Made by a program: the position numbers and the translations under genes. The notes beneath the pieces are model-generated. The model saw nothing but the letters and a program-made list of their open reading frames with translations. It was not told where the DNA came from and ran no database searches. A stretch of DNA of 64,000 nucleotides from Paguma larvata (Eukaryota; Chordata; Mammalia; Carnivora; Viverridae): assembly GCA_030068075.1 (NCBI GenBank), contig CM057835.1, positions 39,612,715 through 39,676,714 on the forward strand. The letters run 5' to 3'. This document shows positions 1-11,754 of this stretch, one piece after another; the first letter of the stretch is position 1; each line of letters starts with the position of its first letter.

Positions 1-1095
1 AATCGATATTCTTTCTCCACTGCAAGCATGGTTTTTCAGAACTGCCACACGTGATAAAGGCTCCCAGGAGGTTTCAATGTCCTTTACAAGCAGACCCAGG
101 ACTCAATCAGGCATGTTTAAAATTAAATGTCTTTATTAATCACAACACAATTCATATTGCTAAGATTATTCTGCCGTTAACAGTTTAAAGACATACGGGG
201 TCTGGAGATGACTGGTATGTCGCATGCGGCAGAGGGAAATTTGTTGTTTTGTACTGTCACTTTCACAGTTAATGCAGATGGTTTTGGTAAAGTGAGATCT
301 TAAGCTATCTGTATCACACAGCAAAAATAAGGACTTTTTAAAACTGAAGTTATTCGAAGAAAATTTACAGCAGGACCAGAAGCAAAACCAACTGTAACTC
401 AGTAATAATTGCCAGTTGTGGCAAATTATGCGAACAAAAGTCCTATAGATGCTTTTCATTTGACCAGGGGTGAAGATCGTCTAGCCAAGGGCTCTACCTG
501 AAGTCACTTCATAGCCTCTCCTTAGTACACTGGCCCTCCCAAGCCGTGGTGCGGCCTGGAGAAACACTGGACAATCATTCCCTATCTGGTACACGCGGTC
601 CTGAGGAGGCTGGCGTGTTCGAAGGTGTCTGGGACTGCCTGTACACATCTGTGCTCCGGGTAAGTGAGGGAGGGTCGCGCTGAGTGCAAGCGCTTCCACC
701 TAGGAAGGCAAGGCTTGTTTAGGAGAGCTGACCTTCCCCACCTCAGGCGCTGTAGCTGACTAGTCTGGAAATACTTCCTGTTTACCTTACCTCTTCCTGA
801 AGAAAGACTTCATTTATTTAAGGATAGACTAATCTTTTTTCTCACCTTGACAATAACCGTAGTTTTCATGCCTTGTCAGACGAAGAATGCTAGAAACGTA
901 ATTGGTTACACCTACAGATATATATAGATAGGGAGCAGTCCTTTGCTTTGGAGGCACATTTACTGCTGTGTGTCTTGTCTCAAACCAGCTATTTTTGGGA
1001 TAAGTGACTGTAACTGTTTAACTTGGTCATTCTCCAGCATTCATGGTCACCTTTAGGGACCATGAATTATAATACTGAATTCGTCCATCCTTTCC
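1..1095. other. Intergenic sequence, left edge
   Basis: No gene was recognised. A minus-strand AATAAA-type polyadenylation signal occurs at about 130-136 (ctttatt on +), followed leftward by a possible cleavage zone. Minus-strand ORFs of 97 and 72 codons lie upstream of it, but neither resembles a known protein. Whether a transcript ends here cannot be settled from this sequence. Confidence 0.3.
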
Positions 1096-1288
1096 TTATG
1101 TATGTATGTTTATTTATTTATTTATTTGGAGAGAGAGAGAAAGTGCGAGTAGGGGAGGAACAAGGGAGAAGAGAGTGAGAATCCCAAGCGGGCTCTGCGC
1201 TGCAACTCAAGGCTCAAACCCGCAATCTACAAGAACATGGCCTGAGCTGAAGTCAGCTGCTTACCCGACGGAGCCACCCAGGCGTCCT
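1096..1288 (-). mobile_element. Carnivore SINE (tRNA-Lys type)
   Basis: The tail (TTTATT repeats) is at the left and the tRNA-like head (gagccacccaggcgtcc) at the right. Flanking copies of catcctttcc at 1086-1095 and 1289-1298 are the target-site duplication. Confidence 0.9.
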
Positions 1289-1309
1289 CATCCTTTCCAT
1301 TTCTCAAGC

Positions 1310-3368
1310 CTTCTTTTGGGTCTCCATTTTTTCTGGAGGCATTTGATTTTCAATAGGAGTTGCATTAATTTTCAAATTGCCCTCATTTTAAAAGCTTTGC
1401 TTTTTTGTTTATTTTTTCACCGAAAAATCGAGGGGGAAGGAAAGAGATTTCCCCATGTATCCTCCAGCCCCACCTGCATAATAGCTTCTTCCATTATCAA
1501 CATTCCCCACCACAACGGTGCCTTTGTTACAATTGATGGACTCACAATTGACACATCATTATCACTCCGAATCCATTTCACATTAGGTTTTGCTCTTGGT
1601 GTTGTATATTCTGTAAGTCTGGACAAATGTATAATGATATGTGTTCATCATTATAGTATCATATAGAGTATTTTCACTGCCCTCATAATCCTCTGTGCTC
1701 TGTCTATTCATTTCTTCCCCCAACTCAACCCCTGGCAACTACTGGTCTTTTTATTGTCTTTATAGTTTGGCCTTTACCAGAATGTCATATAATTGGAATC
1801 ATACAGTCTGCAGCCTTTTCGGATTGGCTTCTTTCACTTAGTAATATTCATTTAGTAATGCATTAAGGTTTCTCTAGGTCTCTTCATTTTTAAAATGACT
1901 GCTCATTAAAAAAATTTTTTTTTAATGTTTATTTGTTTTTGAGAGACAGAGACAGACCGTGAATGGGAGAAGGGCAGAGAGAGAGGGAGACACAGAATCC
2001 GAAGCAGGCTCCAGGCTCTGAGCTGTCAGCACAGAGCCCAACGGGGGGCTCGTACCCATGAACAGCAAGATCATGACCTAAGCCGATGTCAGCTGCTTAA
2101 CTGACTGAGCCACCCAGGTGTCCCTGACTGCTCATTTCTTTTTCAGTTCAGAATAATATTCCATTGTTTGGATATACCACAATTTATCCATTTACCTACT
2201 GAAGGATATCTTGGTTACTTCCAAGTTTTGGCAATTATGAATAAAGCTACTGTAAACATCTGTGTGCTGGTTTTTGTGTGGAGCTAAGCTTTCAACTCCC
2301 TTGGATAAATAAATAAATATCATAAATTATAAGATAGGGGTATGTTTAGTTTTATAAGAAACCGCCAAACTCTCTTCCAAAACGACTGTGCCATTTTGCA
2401 TTCCCACCAACAATGGATGGAATTTCCTATTCCTCCACATCCTTGTCAGCAGTTGGTATTGTCAAGTGGCTGGATTTTCGCTATACTGATAGGTGTGTAG
2501 TAGTACCTTATTTTAATTTGCATTTCCCTAATGACATATAGCATGGAGCATCTTTGCGTATACCTATTTGCTATTTGTATATCTTCTTTGGAGAGGTGTC
2601 TGTTAAGGTCTTTGGCACAGTTTTTAGTTGGGTTGTCTATTTTCCTATTATTGAGTTTCAGTTCTTTGTATATTTTGATAACAGTCCTTTATGAGATGTA
2701 TCTTTTGCAAATATTTTCTCCCAATCTGTAGCTTGTCTTCGCATTCTCTTGACATTGTCTTTTGCAGTGCAGAAGTTTTTAAATTTTAATGAAGAGCTTA
2801 TTCATTATTTCTTTCATGTCCTTTAGTGTCCTATCTAAAAAGTCATCACCATACCCAAGGGCATCTAGGTTTCCTCCTATGTTATTCTGTAGGAGTTTTA
2901 TAGTTTTGCATTTTACATTTAGGTCTCTGATCCATTTTGAGTTAATTTTTGTGAAAAGTATAAGGTCTGTGTCTAGGATCATTGTTTGTTTGTTTGCATG
3001 TAGCTGTTCCAGCACCATTTGTTAAAGAATGATCTTTGCTCCATTTTATTGCCTTTGCTCCTTTGTCAAATATCAATTGACCATATCTACGTGAGTCTAT
3101 TTCTGAGTTCATTATTCTGTCCCACTGATCTATTCTATTTTTTGCCTAATCAAACCGTCTTGATTACTTATAGTAAGTCTTGAAGTTGGGTAGGGTGGGT
3201 TTTCCAGCTTTCTTCTTCTCCTTTAATATTGTGTTGGCTATTCTGGATCTTTTACGTCTTCATATACAGTTTAGAATCGGTGTGTCGATATCCATAAATA
3301 ACTTGTTGGGATTTTGATTGGGATTGCACTGGATCTATAAATCAAGTTGGGACCTTGATAGATCAACT
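1310..3368 (-). repeat. LINE-1 3' portion, antisense, 5'-truncated
   Basis: The + strand reads as the reverse complement of the end of L1 ORF2 and its 3' UTR. The ORF2 end lies at about 2150-3368 and includes the characteristic antisense stretches around caatttatccatttacctac and gttccagcaccatttgtt. Many indels and stops show it is dead. A SINE is inserted at 1908-2124. Confidence 0.85.
1908..2124 (-). mobile_element. Carnivore SINE nested in L1
   Basis: A full-length antisense SINE is flanked by a perfect 12-base duplication, tgactgctcatt, at 1896-1907 and 2125-2136, inside the older L1. Confidence 0.93.
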
Positions 3369-4534
3369 GACATCTTAGGCTGGAGTCGGGTATTTCTCTC
3401 AGTCCACAGAGAAGGCTAGAGCTGACTGGAAGTGCGTATTCCCTCTCCCCTAGGTCAGTTAGGCGCTGATAATGCCCCAGCAAGTTAGTCTGTGGCTCAC
3501 TCGCAGGTTAATATTTGTGTGGGATAAGTTGATCGAATTTTATCCATTTTGTAATATAATTAGGTACATTACATTTCCCATTTGCTATTGTCCTTATGAT
3601 ATTTTCAAAGATAGAATATGCTATATGAATAACAATACATTTACATATTTAATAATATGTCATATTACCCTGTTAATAGGGTTTTACTCTATGCTCTGAG
3701 GGCCATCATACGCTCAACCCATGAGGTTCTAGTGGACTACCTGCTACCAAACATAACCAGTGAGTGATGTCCCAGCCATCCTGACAGGAATGTTCCTACA
3801 ATGGGTATTGTTTTCTCTGCTTTAGCCTCTCCTGCATTTTGAGCTCTGGTAAATAATTTTGACATAAATCGACTTCCAAAGTTATGGTGCTACGGTGCTT
3901 TACCTATTACAAAGGAAAAAGGAGGACCAGAAGCTAGGTTAGAAGACAGATTTTTTAGTAACTTGTGATCCAAGGAAATGCTTGAGAAAGCAGAGAATAA
4001 AGAAAATTAGAGGATTGGTAGAAGTCTTTTTTGACATTTTGAAGACATCTTAAATATTGCTAAAAGCTGTGAGGACTGAAGAACTGCTTCAGTACAATAA
4101 TTACAATACTTCTCCATAGGAACTATAGAACCTCATATAACTAAGTTCACTAAAGCTCTGATTCCTAGGAATTTATCTCCATGCTGAACTGGGTAAGTAT
4201 GCATATACTGCTTTCATTGGCTATTTATTGATCTACCCTATTAGAACAAACAGGTTTTCCAGTTAATACTTTTTGGTAGTCACTTTTTCTCACTTTCTTT
4301 CCACTATTTTTACCTCTTCATATTCTCATCCAAGTGCATTACTTAATTCTTGCCAGTCCATGTCTTTTTCATTATTTGAATGAGGATGATTCTATATTAA
4401 TCATACTCATGCCTCTTGGTCTTTTAAAAATAAGAACATATCCGCTATTTTATGAAGACTTTTAACGTCAGAAATTGCTTAATTGTGTCAAATACTTTTA
4501 TAGACTCTATACAAGATATTGTATGCTAATACAT

Positions 4535-4955
4535 TTATGAGAAATGGCCCAGTATTTTTGGTAGTCCTTAGGAAAGTGCAAATTAAAACCAAAATGAGGC
4601 ACCACTACATCCTATCTGGAATGCTAATATTAATAGGGTTGATCACGCCGAGCGTTGGTGAGAACGTAAGGAAACTGAGCTCTCAAACACTGTCCGTGGG
4701 AGTGTAAATCGATAGAACCATTTTGCGGAATTGGTTATCATTATTTCTGAAATCTGAGCACACCCATATCATGAGGCTGAGAATTCTGACTAGTAGGCAT
4801 ATAGTCAACAGAAATGCATAAGTTTGTGTGCGTTATATGAGTTTATAATGTGTGCATTTATTTGCAGTTGGATCCAATTGAAAAGCAATGTTCATTTACA
4901 AATAAGAGGATAATTAAATTGTAGTATATTTACACAATCACCTACTCAAAAAAGG
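4535..4955 (+). repeat. LINE-1 fragment, sense
   Basis: The stretch around gcaaattaaaaccaaaatga and ggtgagaacgtaaggaaactg matches the end of an old L1 ORF2 in sense orientation, running towards the 3' UTR. It is strongly diverged and has no open frame. Confidence 0.7.
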
Positions 4956-5089
4956 ATACCAAATTTCTTTTCTTTGCCCTAATACATTGGGTTATGTTAA
5001 TAATTTGCCTAGGTTCTTGCATTTCTGGGGCATTCCTATTAGACATGGTGAATTGATATGCATACTTTTTAACCTGAAAAGACTGGCTC

Positions 5090-5333
5090 TTTCTTTCTTT
5101 CTTTTTTTTTTTTTTAAAGTTTATTTATTTATTTTGAGAGAGAGAGAGAAAGAGAGCACAAATAGAGAAGAGGCAGAGAGAGAAAGAGAGAGAGGGAGAA
5201 AGAGAGAGAATTCCAAGCAGGCTCTATACTGTCAGTGTGGAGCTGGAGTGAGGCTCGAACTCACAAACCACGAGATCATGACCAGAGCCTAGCCGAAGTC
5301 AGACTCTCAAAGATTGAGTCACCCAGGTGCCCC
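5090..5333 (-). mobile_element. Carnivore SINE
   Basis: Antisense SINE with an expanded GA-rich body. The duplication aagactggctc is at 5079-5089 and 5334-5344. Confidence 0.92.
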
Positions 5334-6884
5334 AAGACTGGCTCCTTTCTTTTGGTTATATAGTAACTTAAATCATTCCTGTGACTATGAACTTATGAAT
5401 TTTAATTTAAGTCGGGACCTCAGTATTCCAAAATTCTCTTTTCAGACACAGAAGCAATGAAATCCTTTATCGAATTTACCTGAATCCTCTTTCTCACTTC
5501 AACATTTATCCATTTTAACTTTAAAACTATCTTAGTCACTAAAAGAATAGATGGAGAAAATCCTGTGAGCCTTATGATATCACATAGGATTAAAAAATGG
5601 ATAAAAATTGCCTATGAGTGTCCTTCATTAAAAGTTTATTCTGTATTTTAAATTCTATATTTGCGATTGCTTTTGGCTGCCGCAGGTATAGGATTCTTGA
5701 TATGATAGAAGAACATTTGAATAGTATCCTAGCTCTCACCTATGCATTTTATCTTCTACTTTTATGATTCATTCACCTATGAAGATGGCTCTTTTGATAA
5801 AATGCTCCAGGTAAACTAAGGTGACCTAACTTGTACTCCTTGTTGCACTGCTCAAAGGAATGTATGTGATCACATGAAAGGTTAAGAGTATGTTGATTGA
5901 TTCATTCAATAATTATTTATTGCCTTGTTTTCGTACGAGGTTCTGGGGTACTACTGTCTGTCATCAAAGTAGAATCATGTTCAGGAAATGAGTTTTTTAA
6001 AAAGTCAATGAACTGTGTCAAGTAATAGGAGTGTTTCCTCCCCCCCCCCACCCACCTTCTTTTTAATGTGGTTATATGTGTATCTACAAGAAAGGTGTCT
6101 CAAAGCTACCCAGGACTAACTCTGTTTAGAATTCGAGGCAGCTCTGGGAATGTGGTTGTTGCTTTGTCTGCTTAGTAGCCAGGCTTGTGGACCCGCTCTC
6201 TGGGGCCGGTTGCTCAGCTGGTGTGTACAGTGCCCACCTGTCCTATGCATCTGTTTATATGTGTGCTAGTACTTTGGTTTCTCTTGGCTTTCTGGGACTG
6301 CAGGGGACCTGGGGGATGGAAGCCTCAAACAGGAAGAGGAAGCCTCCTACATTTCAGCCTAGTGGGTGCTTCAATAAACATCCCTTCCCGTGGAAGGCAC
6401 AAGGCACCACCTTTTCTGTGACCCAGCTGCTCTTTCAATCTCCTGTCTTTGCTTTTCATTGTCTGTTCCTCCATCTCCGACCTCAAGTTTTCCGAACACA
6501 TTCTTATTCCATCTGCCATGGGGAGGTTTCGTTTTCTAGGCGACCTAGGGGCTAGTCAGGGGCATTGGCTGGCAGCTCAGATTCTCTTTAAGGCAAAACC
6601 AGCAATCTGCTGAGTAAACCAACATTATGCTGAGAAAAAAAAACACAGATAAAGCAAACACAATCTATTAATTTTTCATTTTGACCTATCAATTGATCGA
6701 ACTAGACAGATGGGCCTTAACTTTAGGCACCGCATAGAATAATTTATATGCTTTGTGACACAGATGTCTGAGACAAAATTGGTAAAGATAGTTTGAAAGA
6801 TTTCTAGAAAAATTTTAAAAATACACGAAATAAAACATTTGCCCCGACAGACCATGTAATCCTTGTGAAAACTGGGGCAGGTGT

Positions 6885-7065
6885 GGTTTGTGGAAAGGGC
6901 ACTGAATGAGGCCGATAACATCTTGGCTCTCTGCCCAGCTCTGCTACCTTATTACCATGTGACCTCAGGCCAGCTATTGTACCTGACTGAGCTTTAGTGA
7001 CATAATAGTACTTGCAAACGTACCTCAAAGGGATGTTGTGAAAATGATAGGAAGGTGGTTTGAAT
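6885..7065 (+). repeat. MIR SINE, sense
   Basis: The region from ggaaagggcactgaatga through tgtgacctcaggccagctat to gatgttgtgaaaatgatag follows the MIR consensus order. Confidence 0.75.
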
Positions 7066-8167
7066 ACTTGAAAATGCTATAGGGCATTCTTATGATGGGA
7101 TGGCAAAGAATGATTTGGGGTTAGGATGAAAGGGTTAAGCCAATCTGAAAGGAGTATGAAATTTGGGTCAACTGCTGAAGTGGAGATTGTTATTACTACA
7201 GTGGTTTTCTTTTTAAATGTTAACCATAATAGAGTATCGCCATAAACCCTGTATTATTTCATGTATGTAAGATTATTAAAATCTGCCTTTAAAGTGATTG
7301 TTTGCTTTCAAATGTAAGATATTTGTTTTAAAATTTCTTTACTACAACCTAAATAAGATACAGAAAAATCTGATTTTTCTCAGCAGAACTCTGACTATAT
7401 TTATAATGAACATCAGCGGGGGAAATGGGCTTAAGAGAAGTGTCTGTGCCACAACAATATCTTGGAATATATATTCCGTTTCGTAAATCACACCAATGTC
7501 TAACTCTTACACAATCTACATTTCAGTTACGTAAGTAAAAAAATTCAAGTGCCTAAGCATAATTCATCAACCCAAATATTTTCTTTATCGAATATCAGAT
7601 GCTGAGACCATGTGTATAATATATAAAATTACGATATTTAATCAGTGATTGTAATATGGAGGTCTGAACCCTAACCAACCATAAAAGTGAGATTCTATGT
7701 GTTTTCATTCATTCCTTTCCCCCTCCCCCCCAGTTTATAAGGGAAACAAAACTTCTAGATATTTATGCTACCAAGGTTGTGAGCAAACCCCAAACCCTTA
7801 ATGGATATTGTTTGTCCTCACTCAGCACAGACCAAGTAAAATGTCATCCACCTCATTAAACAAAAACATTTTCCTATTCTGTTGTAATCACAATCTCAGT
7901 AATATATTTTTGATTAATATAAATAGAAAACCATTACTTATTCAGTTTGACACACCAATATTTAAGAGGGGGCTCTCAAAAAACAAAATAATAAAAGGAA
8001 TAGTTGGTGGTAATAAATGTGGAACAAAGCAGTTAAATGAAATCTACTTGTCTTACGATTAAGTTTTGTCTTATTGTAAGTTTAAAGTCTTGCTGATGTT
8101 ATAAAATTAAACTTTGATATTATAAAATGAAACTTTTTGCAAGGTCATTCCTTGCTGTGGGCTTTAC

Positions 8168-8385
8168 CTGGCTCCCGAGGAAGTATCAGTTGATAATCTG
8201 GGCTTGAAAAGGTTTGGTGAGCATTTCTTGAGCTCTAAGGATGTCATCGATTTTTGCTTTACAAATGAGCTGAGACCCTGGGGCATCCTTCGGACCACTG
8301 GAAACTTCATAGGTGACCCAGTAGGAAATCTGGTGTTTAAACAGAAAGAGACAGGCATCATCCTTTACTGTGGGCAGAGTGTGAT
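8168..8385 (-). other. Exon-like open segment, unknown
   Basis: On the minus strand a T-rich tract ending ctcttttag precedes base 8385, and cag|gtaaag follows base 8168, giving splice-like edges around 218 bases. One frame is open from the acceptor for about 65 codons and ends at a stop near 8189. Its peptide is balanced in composition (segments such as FKHQISYWVTYEVSSG) but I do not recognise a family. It may be a non-coding exon, a fragment of an unknown gene, or chance. It lies outside any repeat I can name; a MIR begins about 50 bases to its right. Confidence 0.25.
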
Positions 8386-8434
8386 CTAAAAGAGATTTAA
8401 AAAAAATTAACAAATATTCTAACTGTGCTTAGTA

Positions 8435-8640
8435 GGTACCAGGCTTCCCCAAGTTCTTGAAAGGCATTAGCTCATTTAATTTAATCCTTACAACCCTAAA
8501 AGGTAGTATGATTATCTTCTTTAGCTGATGAGGAAATGGAGGCACAGGGAGCTTAAGTAAACTTTGAGGTCACTTGATCAGAGTGATTGCGATTCGACCC
8601 CAGGCTCCCTGGCTCCAGAGGCTTGGCCGCTCACGCTCTT
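8435..8640 (-). repeat. MIR SINE, antisense
   Basis: tttaatccttacaaccct, gatgaggaaatggaggcaca and gattcgaccccaggctcc are the antisense MIR landmarks in the right order. Confidence 0.85.
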
Positions 8641-8754
8641 TGTGAACGCTGATAGAAGAGCTAACAGGCACACCAACTAAGCTGGTTTTCCGGTACACTG
8701 CTTTACTCCAGAGGAGAACCAACCAGTCCTTTTCTTTTTAGAACTAGTCTTTTT

Positions 8755-8990
8755 TTTTTTTTTGAAAAAATTTTTCTATAATTCATTTTTTTCTAATTGA
8801 GGTACAGTTGACATACAATCTTAGATTACTTTCAGGTATGTAGAACGATTCAGTAGATGTACACTCTACAAAACCATCGCCGCAGTAAGTCTGGTTACCA
8901 TCTGTCACATGCAAAGATACAAATTTTTTCTTCCCTTGTGATGTGAGCCTTTTAAGATTTACTCTCTTAGCAACCAGTCAGTTTAAACAA
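8755..8990 (-). repeat. LINE-1 3' UTR fragment
   Basis: aattgaggtacagttgacat and the following text resemble the antisense of an L1MA/L1MB-type 3' UTR, as does ggttaccatctgtcacatgc downstream. Only a fragment is present. Confidence 0.55.
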
Positions 8991-9509
8991 GTACTGTGGT
9001 GAACTTAAAAGAGATACCAGGGGCAGTAATCTATTCCAGCCAGGCACATCTCTACATAGATGTTAGATTTCCTAAAATAAGATTCATAATCAATTTCTAA
9101 GGTGTTAATATTTCCCTCTTTGTTTTATAATAAAGTTTTCTAATAAAAAGCCAACCGCGCCTGAGACCTGGCCATTGCTAAGACAGCAGCTGAACTGGTG
9201 CAAATAGATGAAAAAGTGACCAGGGTCTGAGAGAGAAACTACAACTTTGCTTTCTCACCATTCATGGATTTCTTTCATTTGCAAAGGTATTTTTTTAAGT
9301 GACTTGTATATTGTATTTAGCGTGGCTCCATTTGTATTTTATATTTCCCTTAAGCATCTAAGAATGTTACGGAATAGGGTCATTCCCTTTCACATTAAAT
9401 ATCCAATCAACCAGAGACGTTGAGTAGCTTGTAAGTATCCCAAAAAACAAAATATTAAAAAATGAATTTGAACTTGGCGATTCCATTCAGTCAACCGTCT
9501 AATGGGATG

Positions 9510-9720
9510 TGAGAGAATCTCTTATGTGCCAGACATCGTGCTTGGCATTTTACACAGTTACCCGGTTTAACCCCACAGCCTTGCAGGGTGGTATCACACT
9601 CATCATTGGAGGGCAGAGAAAAGAGGCTTGCAGAAGGTAATAGCTTGCCACAAATTTCAGTTAATAAAAGGCCTTAGTGAATTATAAACTCAGGTGTTTC
9701 AGGCTTCAGGTAAATAGCAC
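9510..9720 (-). repeat. MIR SINE, antisense, diverged
   Basis: gtgccagacatcgtgcttgg is followed by a region resembling antisense MIR (cccacagccttgcagggtgg). Confidence 0.65.
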
Positions 9721-10486
9721 AGTACTATTTAAGAGACGATCCAAGGCCTGGGTATCTTGCTAAGATGGTACCAAATTTGCTGGCAATCAAATGATGGCAC
9801 CACATCTGGAAATAGTAAATCACGGCGGTAGGGTGCATCCAGCCACTTCCTACATGACTAGTTGAAATAGAAACACCTTCGCACACACGTTGGAAAAATG
9901 TGATATAACTAAGGATCCGGACTTCTTCACTTAGCTAGCAGGAAGAAACAGCTTTTGAACAACGGGGAGACCATGGCCTAGGGGGTGGGGGGTAAAACAA
10001 ATTGCCCACTGAAGCTGGTTGGTGCTGCAGTACTCAAGGGCCAACTGGCTACACAGGCCGCCCCGCCCCAAAGGGTATAGCTACTGTAGGACTACCCAGT
10101 GCTCACCTTCAGATGAGAGAGCAAGTCCTATTACAAGGAATATACACAGAACCATAACACATCCTGACAGTATGTTTCTATAAGAAGTGCGGGATGGAAG
10201 GTTTCATTAATCCGGGACTGGAAAAAACCTTGTTCCCGGAGCGTGGTATTTTGGGAGGAAATTACACCATTGAAAGTCCCCTCTTGAGATACCCTTTTCC
10301 CTCCAGGTACATCATCCTTCTGCATTGATCTCCAAGGGAAAGCGTACCCGAGGCTCAAGACCCATCCCTCAGCCCGGAGCAGCGCTGGGTCCCCGGGCTG
10401 GCGGGGGCGGCGGTGACGCAGAAGGCAACCGCGGCCAGGTCGCAGCGCGGGGTGGGGGCAGGTTCCTCGGCGCGGTGCGGCGCCGG

Positions 10487-10491
10487 CCAAT
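10487..10491 (+). promoter_or_regulatory. CCAAT box candidate in CpG island
   Basis: GGCCAATCAGG at about 10485-10495 is a good match to an NF-Y CCAAT element and sits inside the CpG island about 1.15 kb upstream of the ATG. About 70 bases upstream, near 10412, lies tgacgcag, a weak CRE-half-like site. Function is inferred from motif only. Confidence 0.4.
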
Positions 10492-11324
10492 CAGGAGGCG
10501 CGGTGTTTCGGGCGAAGGGAGGGGAAAGAGTGGGTGGGGGCCTCCAGGTTTCCTCGGGTGCCTGGGGCCGCGCCGCCTGCAGTTTCGAGCCCGAGCGCGG
10601 AGCCCCGCAGGGGTCTCCGTTGTGCGCCCGCCGGTCCGGATTTTCCGCGGCTCCCCCACCCTTTCGGGCCCGCCCCCTCCTGCGACCCAGACGCGGCTCG
10701 GACGGCGCCCGGCCTCCTCCTCTTCGGGCTCCCCCGCTCTGCCGGCAGCGCGAGTCGCCTGGTCGACCGCTCTACGCCGGGTGTCCGGGGGCGGAGTGGG
10801 GGCGGCGCCGGCGGGGGCGCCTGACCCCGGACGGGCGGCGGTAATGTTGCTGCGGTTGCCGCCCTTGCGGCCGGGCGGGCAGCTGGCGGCGGCAGGAGCC
10901 GGGGTCGGAGCGCGCTCGCCGCTAGCCGGGACGCCGCCCTCGCCTGCGCTCGGCTCCCGCGGCCGCCGCGGGGCGCCGGGGCCCGGCGCGGCATGAGGAG
11001 GAGGCTGCGCGCCCGCGAGCGCTCAGCTCCCCGGCCCCCAGGGCCCCCGCGGGCCCCCGCGCGTCGCGCGCGCCGGCTGCGGCCCCTGCGCCCACGCTAG
11101 CCCCGCGCAGGCACGAGACGCCGCGGCCCGGACGAGGCGGCGGCGCAGGCCTGCGGAGCGCGGGCGGGCGGCCTCCAGAGCGCGGGGGCTTCGCGTCCTG
11201 GACCCCGGCGGACGTGGGGAGCCGGCGCGTACTGCATTTTGCTGCCCCTCTCCGCAGGGGCGCCGCGGCGTGCAGCCCGCGCTTCTCTCCACCTGCAGCC
11301 CCTCCTCCCGCCGCTGCCGGGGGG

Positions 11325-11330
11325 ATAAAA
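11325..11330 (+). promoter_or_regulatory. TATA-like element candidate
   Basis: The sequence gggggataaaacgc near 11320-11333 is a TATA-like ATAAAA in an otherwise GC-rich context, 310 bases before the ATG. It could position an initiation site about 30 bases downstream, but CpG-island promoters usually start dispersedly and the match may be accidental. Confidence 0.25.
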
Positions 11331-11580
11331 CGCACGTCCTTGCCCTTCCTCGGCCTCTTCAGGTCCTGCCGTCCCCCGGGCCCCCCTGCCTTGCCTCCCT
11401 TTTCCCTCGTCCACCTCTCCCGCCCCTCCCCTCCCCCGACTCTCCGGCCTCCCATTCATTCTGTCCGCTCCCTCCCTCCGCTTTCCTCCTTCCCGCTCCG
11501 GCCCTCCCCCAGAGCCTTCCAGCGCGGACCCCGTTGCAGTCTCGCTATTCTTAGCACATTCGTGGAAGTTTAGGGCCCGG

Positions 11581-11604
11581 ATGGTGCCCCCAAGTCCGGC
11601 CTGA
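11581..11604 (+). other. Short upstream ORF in the 5' leader
   Basis: ATG GTG CCC CCA AGT CCG GCC TGA gives a seven-codon upstream ORF ending 35 bases before the B4GALT6 start. The context has C at -3 and G at +4, so initiation would be weak. It lies in the mature leader only if transcription starts upstream of 11581, which is likely from the island's extent but not proven. Confidence 0.5.
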
Positions 11605-11639
11605 GAACGCAGCCCGAGCTGCTGGCCGGGAACAGGAAG

Positions 11640-11754
11640 ATGTCTGTGCTCAAGCGGATGATGCGGGTCTCCAATCGCTCCCTCCTTGCCTTCATCTTCT
11701 TCTTCTCCCTCTCCTCGTCCTGCCTCTACTTCGTCTATGTGGCTCCGGGCATCG
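11640..11754 (+). CDS. B4GALT6: B4GALT6 coding exon 1 (start codon, cytosolic tail, signal anchor)
   Basis: This exon encodes residues 1-38 plus the first base of codon 39 of beta-1,4-galactosyltransferase 6, a type II Golgi membrane enzyme that adds galactose from UDP-Gal to glucosylceramide to make lactosylceramide. The peptide opens MSVLKRMMRVSNRSLLAF, the family's short basic cytosolic tail, followed by a hydrophobic signal anchor at about residues 15-35 rich in Phe, Leu and Ser. The ATG has A at -3 and G at -1. The donor is atcg|gtaagc at 11755. The split Ala codon is completed by the exon 2 acceptor 21.7 kb downstream, where the protein continues ANTYLFMVQARG. The paralogue B4GALT5 begins differently and has a distinct stem, so B4GALT6 is the better match. 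The upstream CpG island fits a housekeeping-type promoter. Identity rests on remembered family sequence, not on a search. Confidence 0.96.

Larger units (their letters stand above)
3370..10339. other. Intergenic sequence upstream of B4GALT6
   Basis: Between the L1 remnant and the CpG island I see no protein-coding gene. Unassigned stretches are about 3370-4530, 5345-6880, 7070-8160, 9000-9510 and 9720-10339. The rest is L1, SINE and MIR sequence listed separately, plus one exon-like minus-strand ORF. Confidence 0.7.
10340..11639 (+). promoter_or_regulatory. B4GALT6: CpG-island promoter and 5' leader of B4GALT6
   Basis: Base composition changes abruptly from AT-rich to very GC- and CpG-rich at about 10.34 kb and stays so to about 11.33 kb. 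A pyrimidine-rich leader (CCCTCC-type runs) then continues to the ATG at 11640. Sp1-type GGGCGG/GGGCGGG boxes recur, for example near 10872. The transcription start cannot be placed from sequence alone. Several long ORFs cross the island on both strands; they reflect the scarcity of stop codons in GC-rich DNA and show no protein signature. Confidence 0.85.

Noticed and set aside
2789..3025. ORFs of 78-79 codons on both strands
   Set aside because: They fall in the decayed antisense L1 ORF2 end.
10325..10996. 223-codon ORF and other long ORFs on both strands across 10.3-11.8 kb
   Set aside because: They lie in the CpG island, where stop codons are rare. Their Arg/Pro/Gly/Ala-rich products on every frame show no family signature. 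The true coding start is at 11640.
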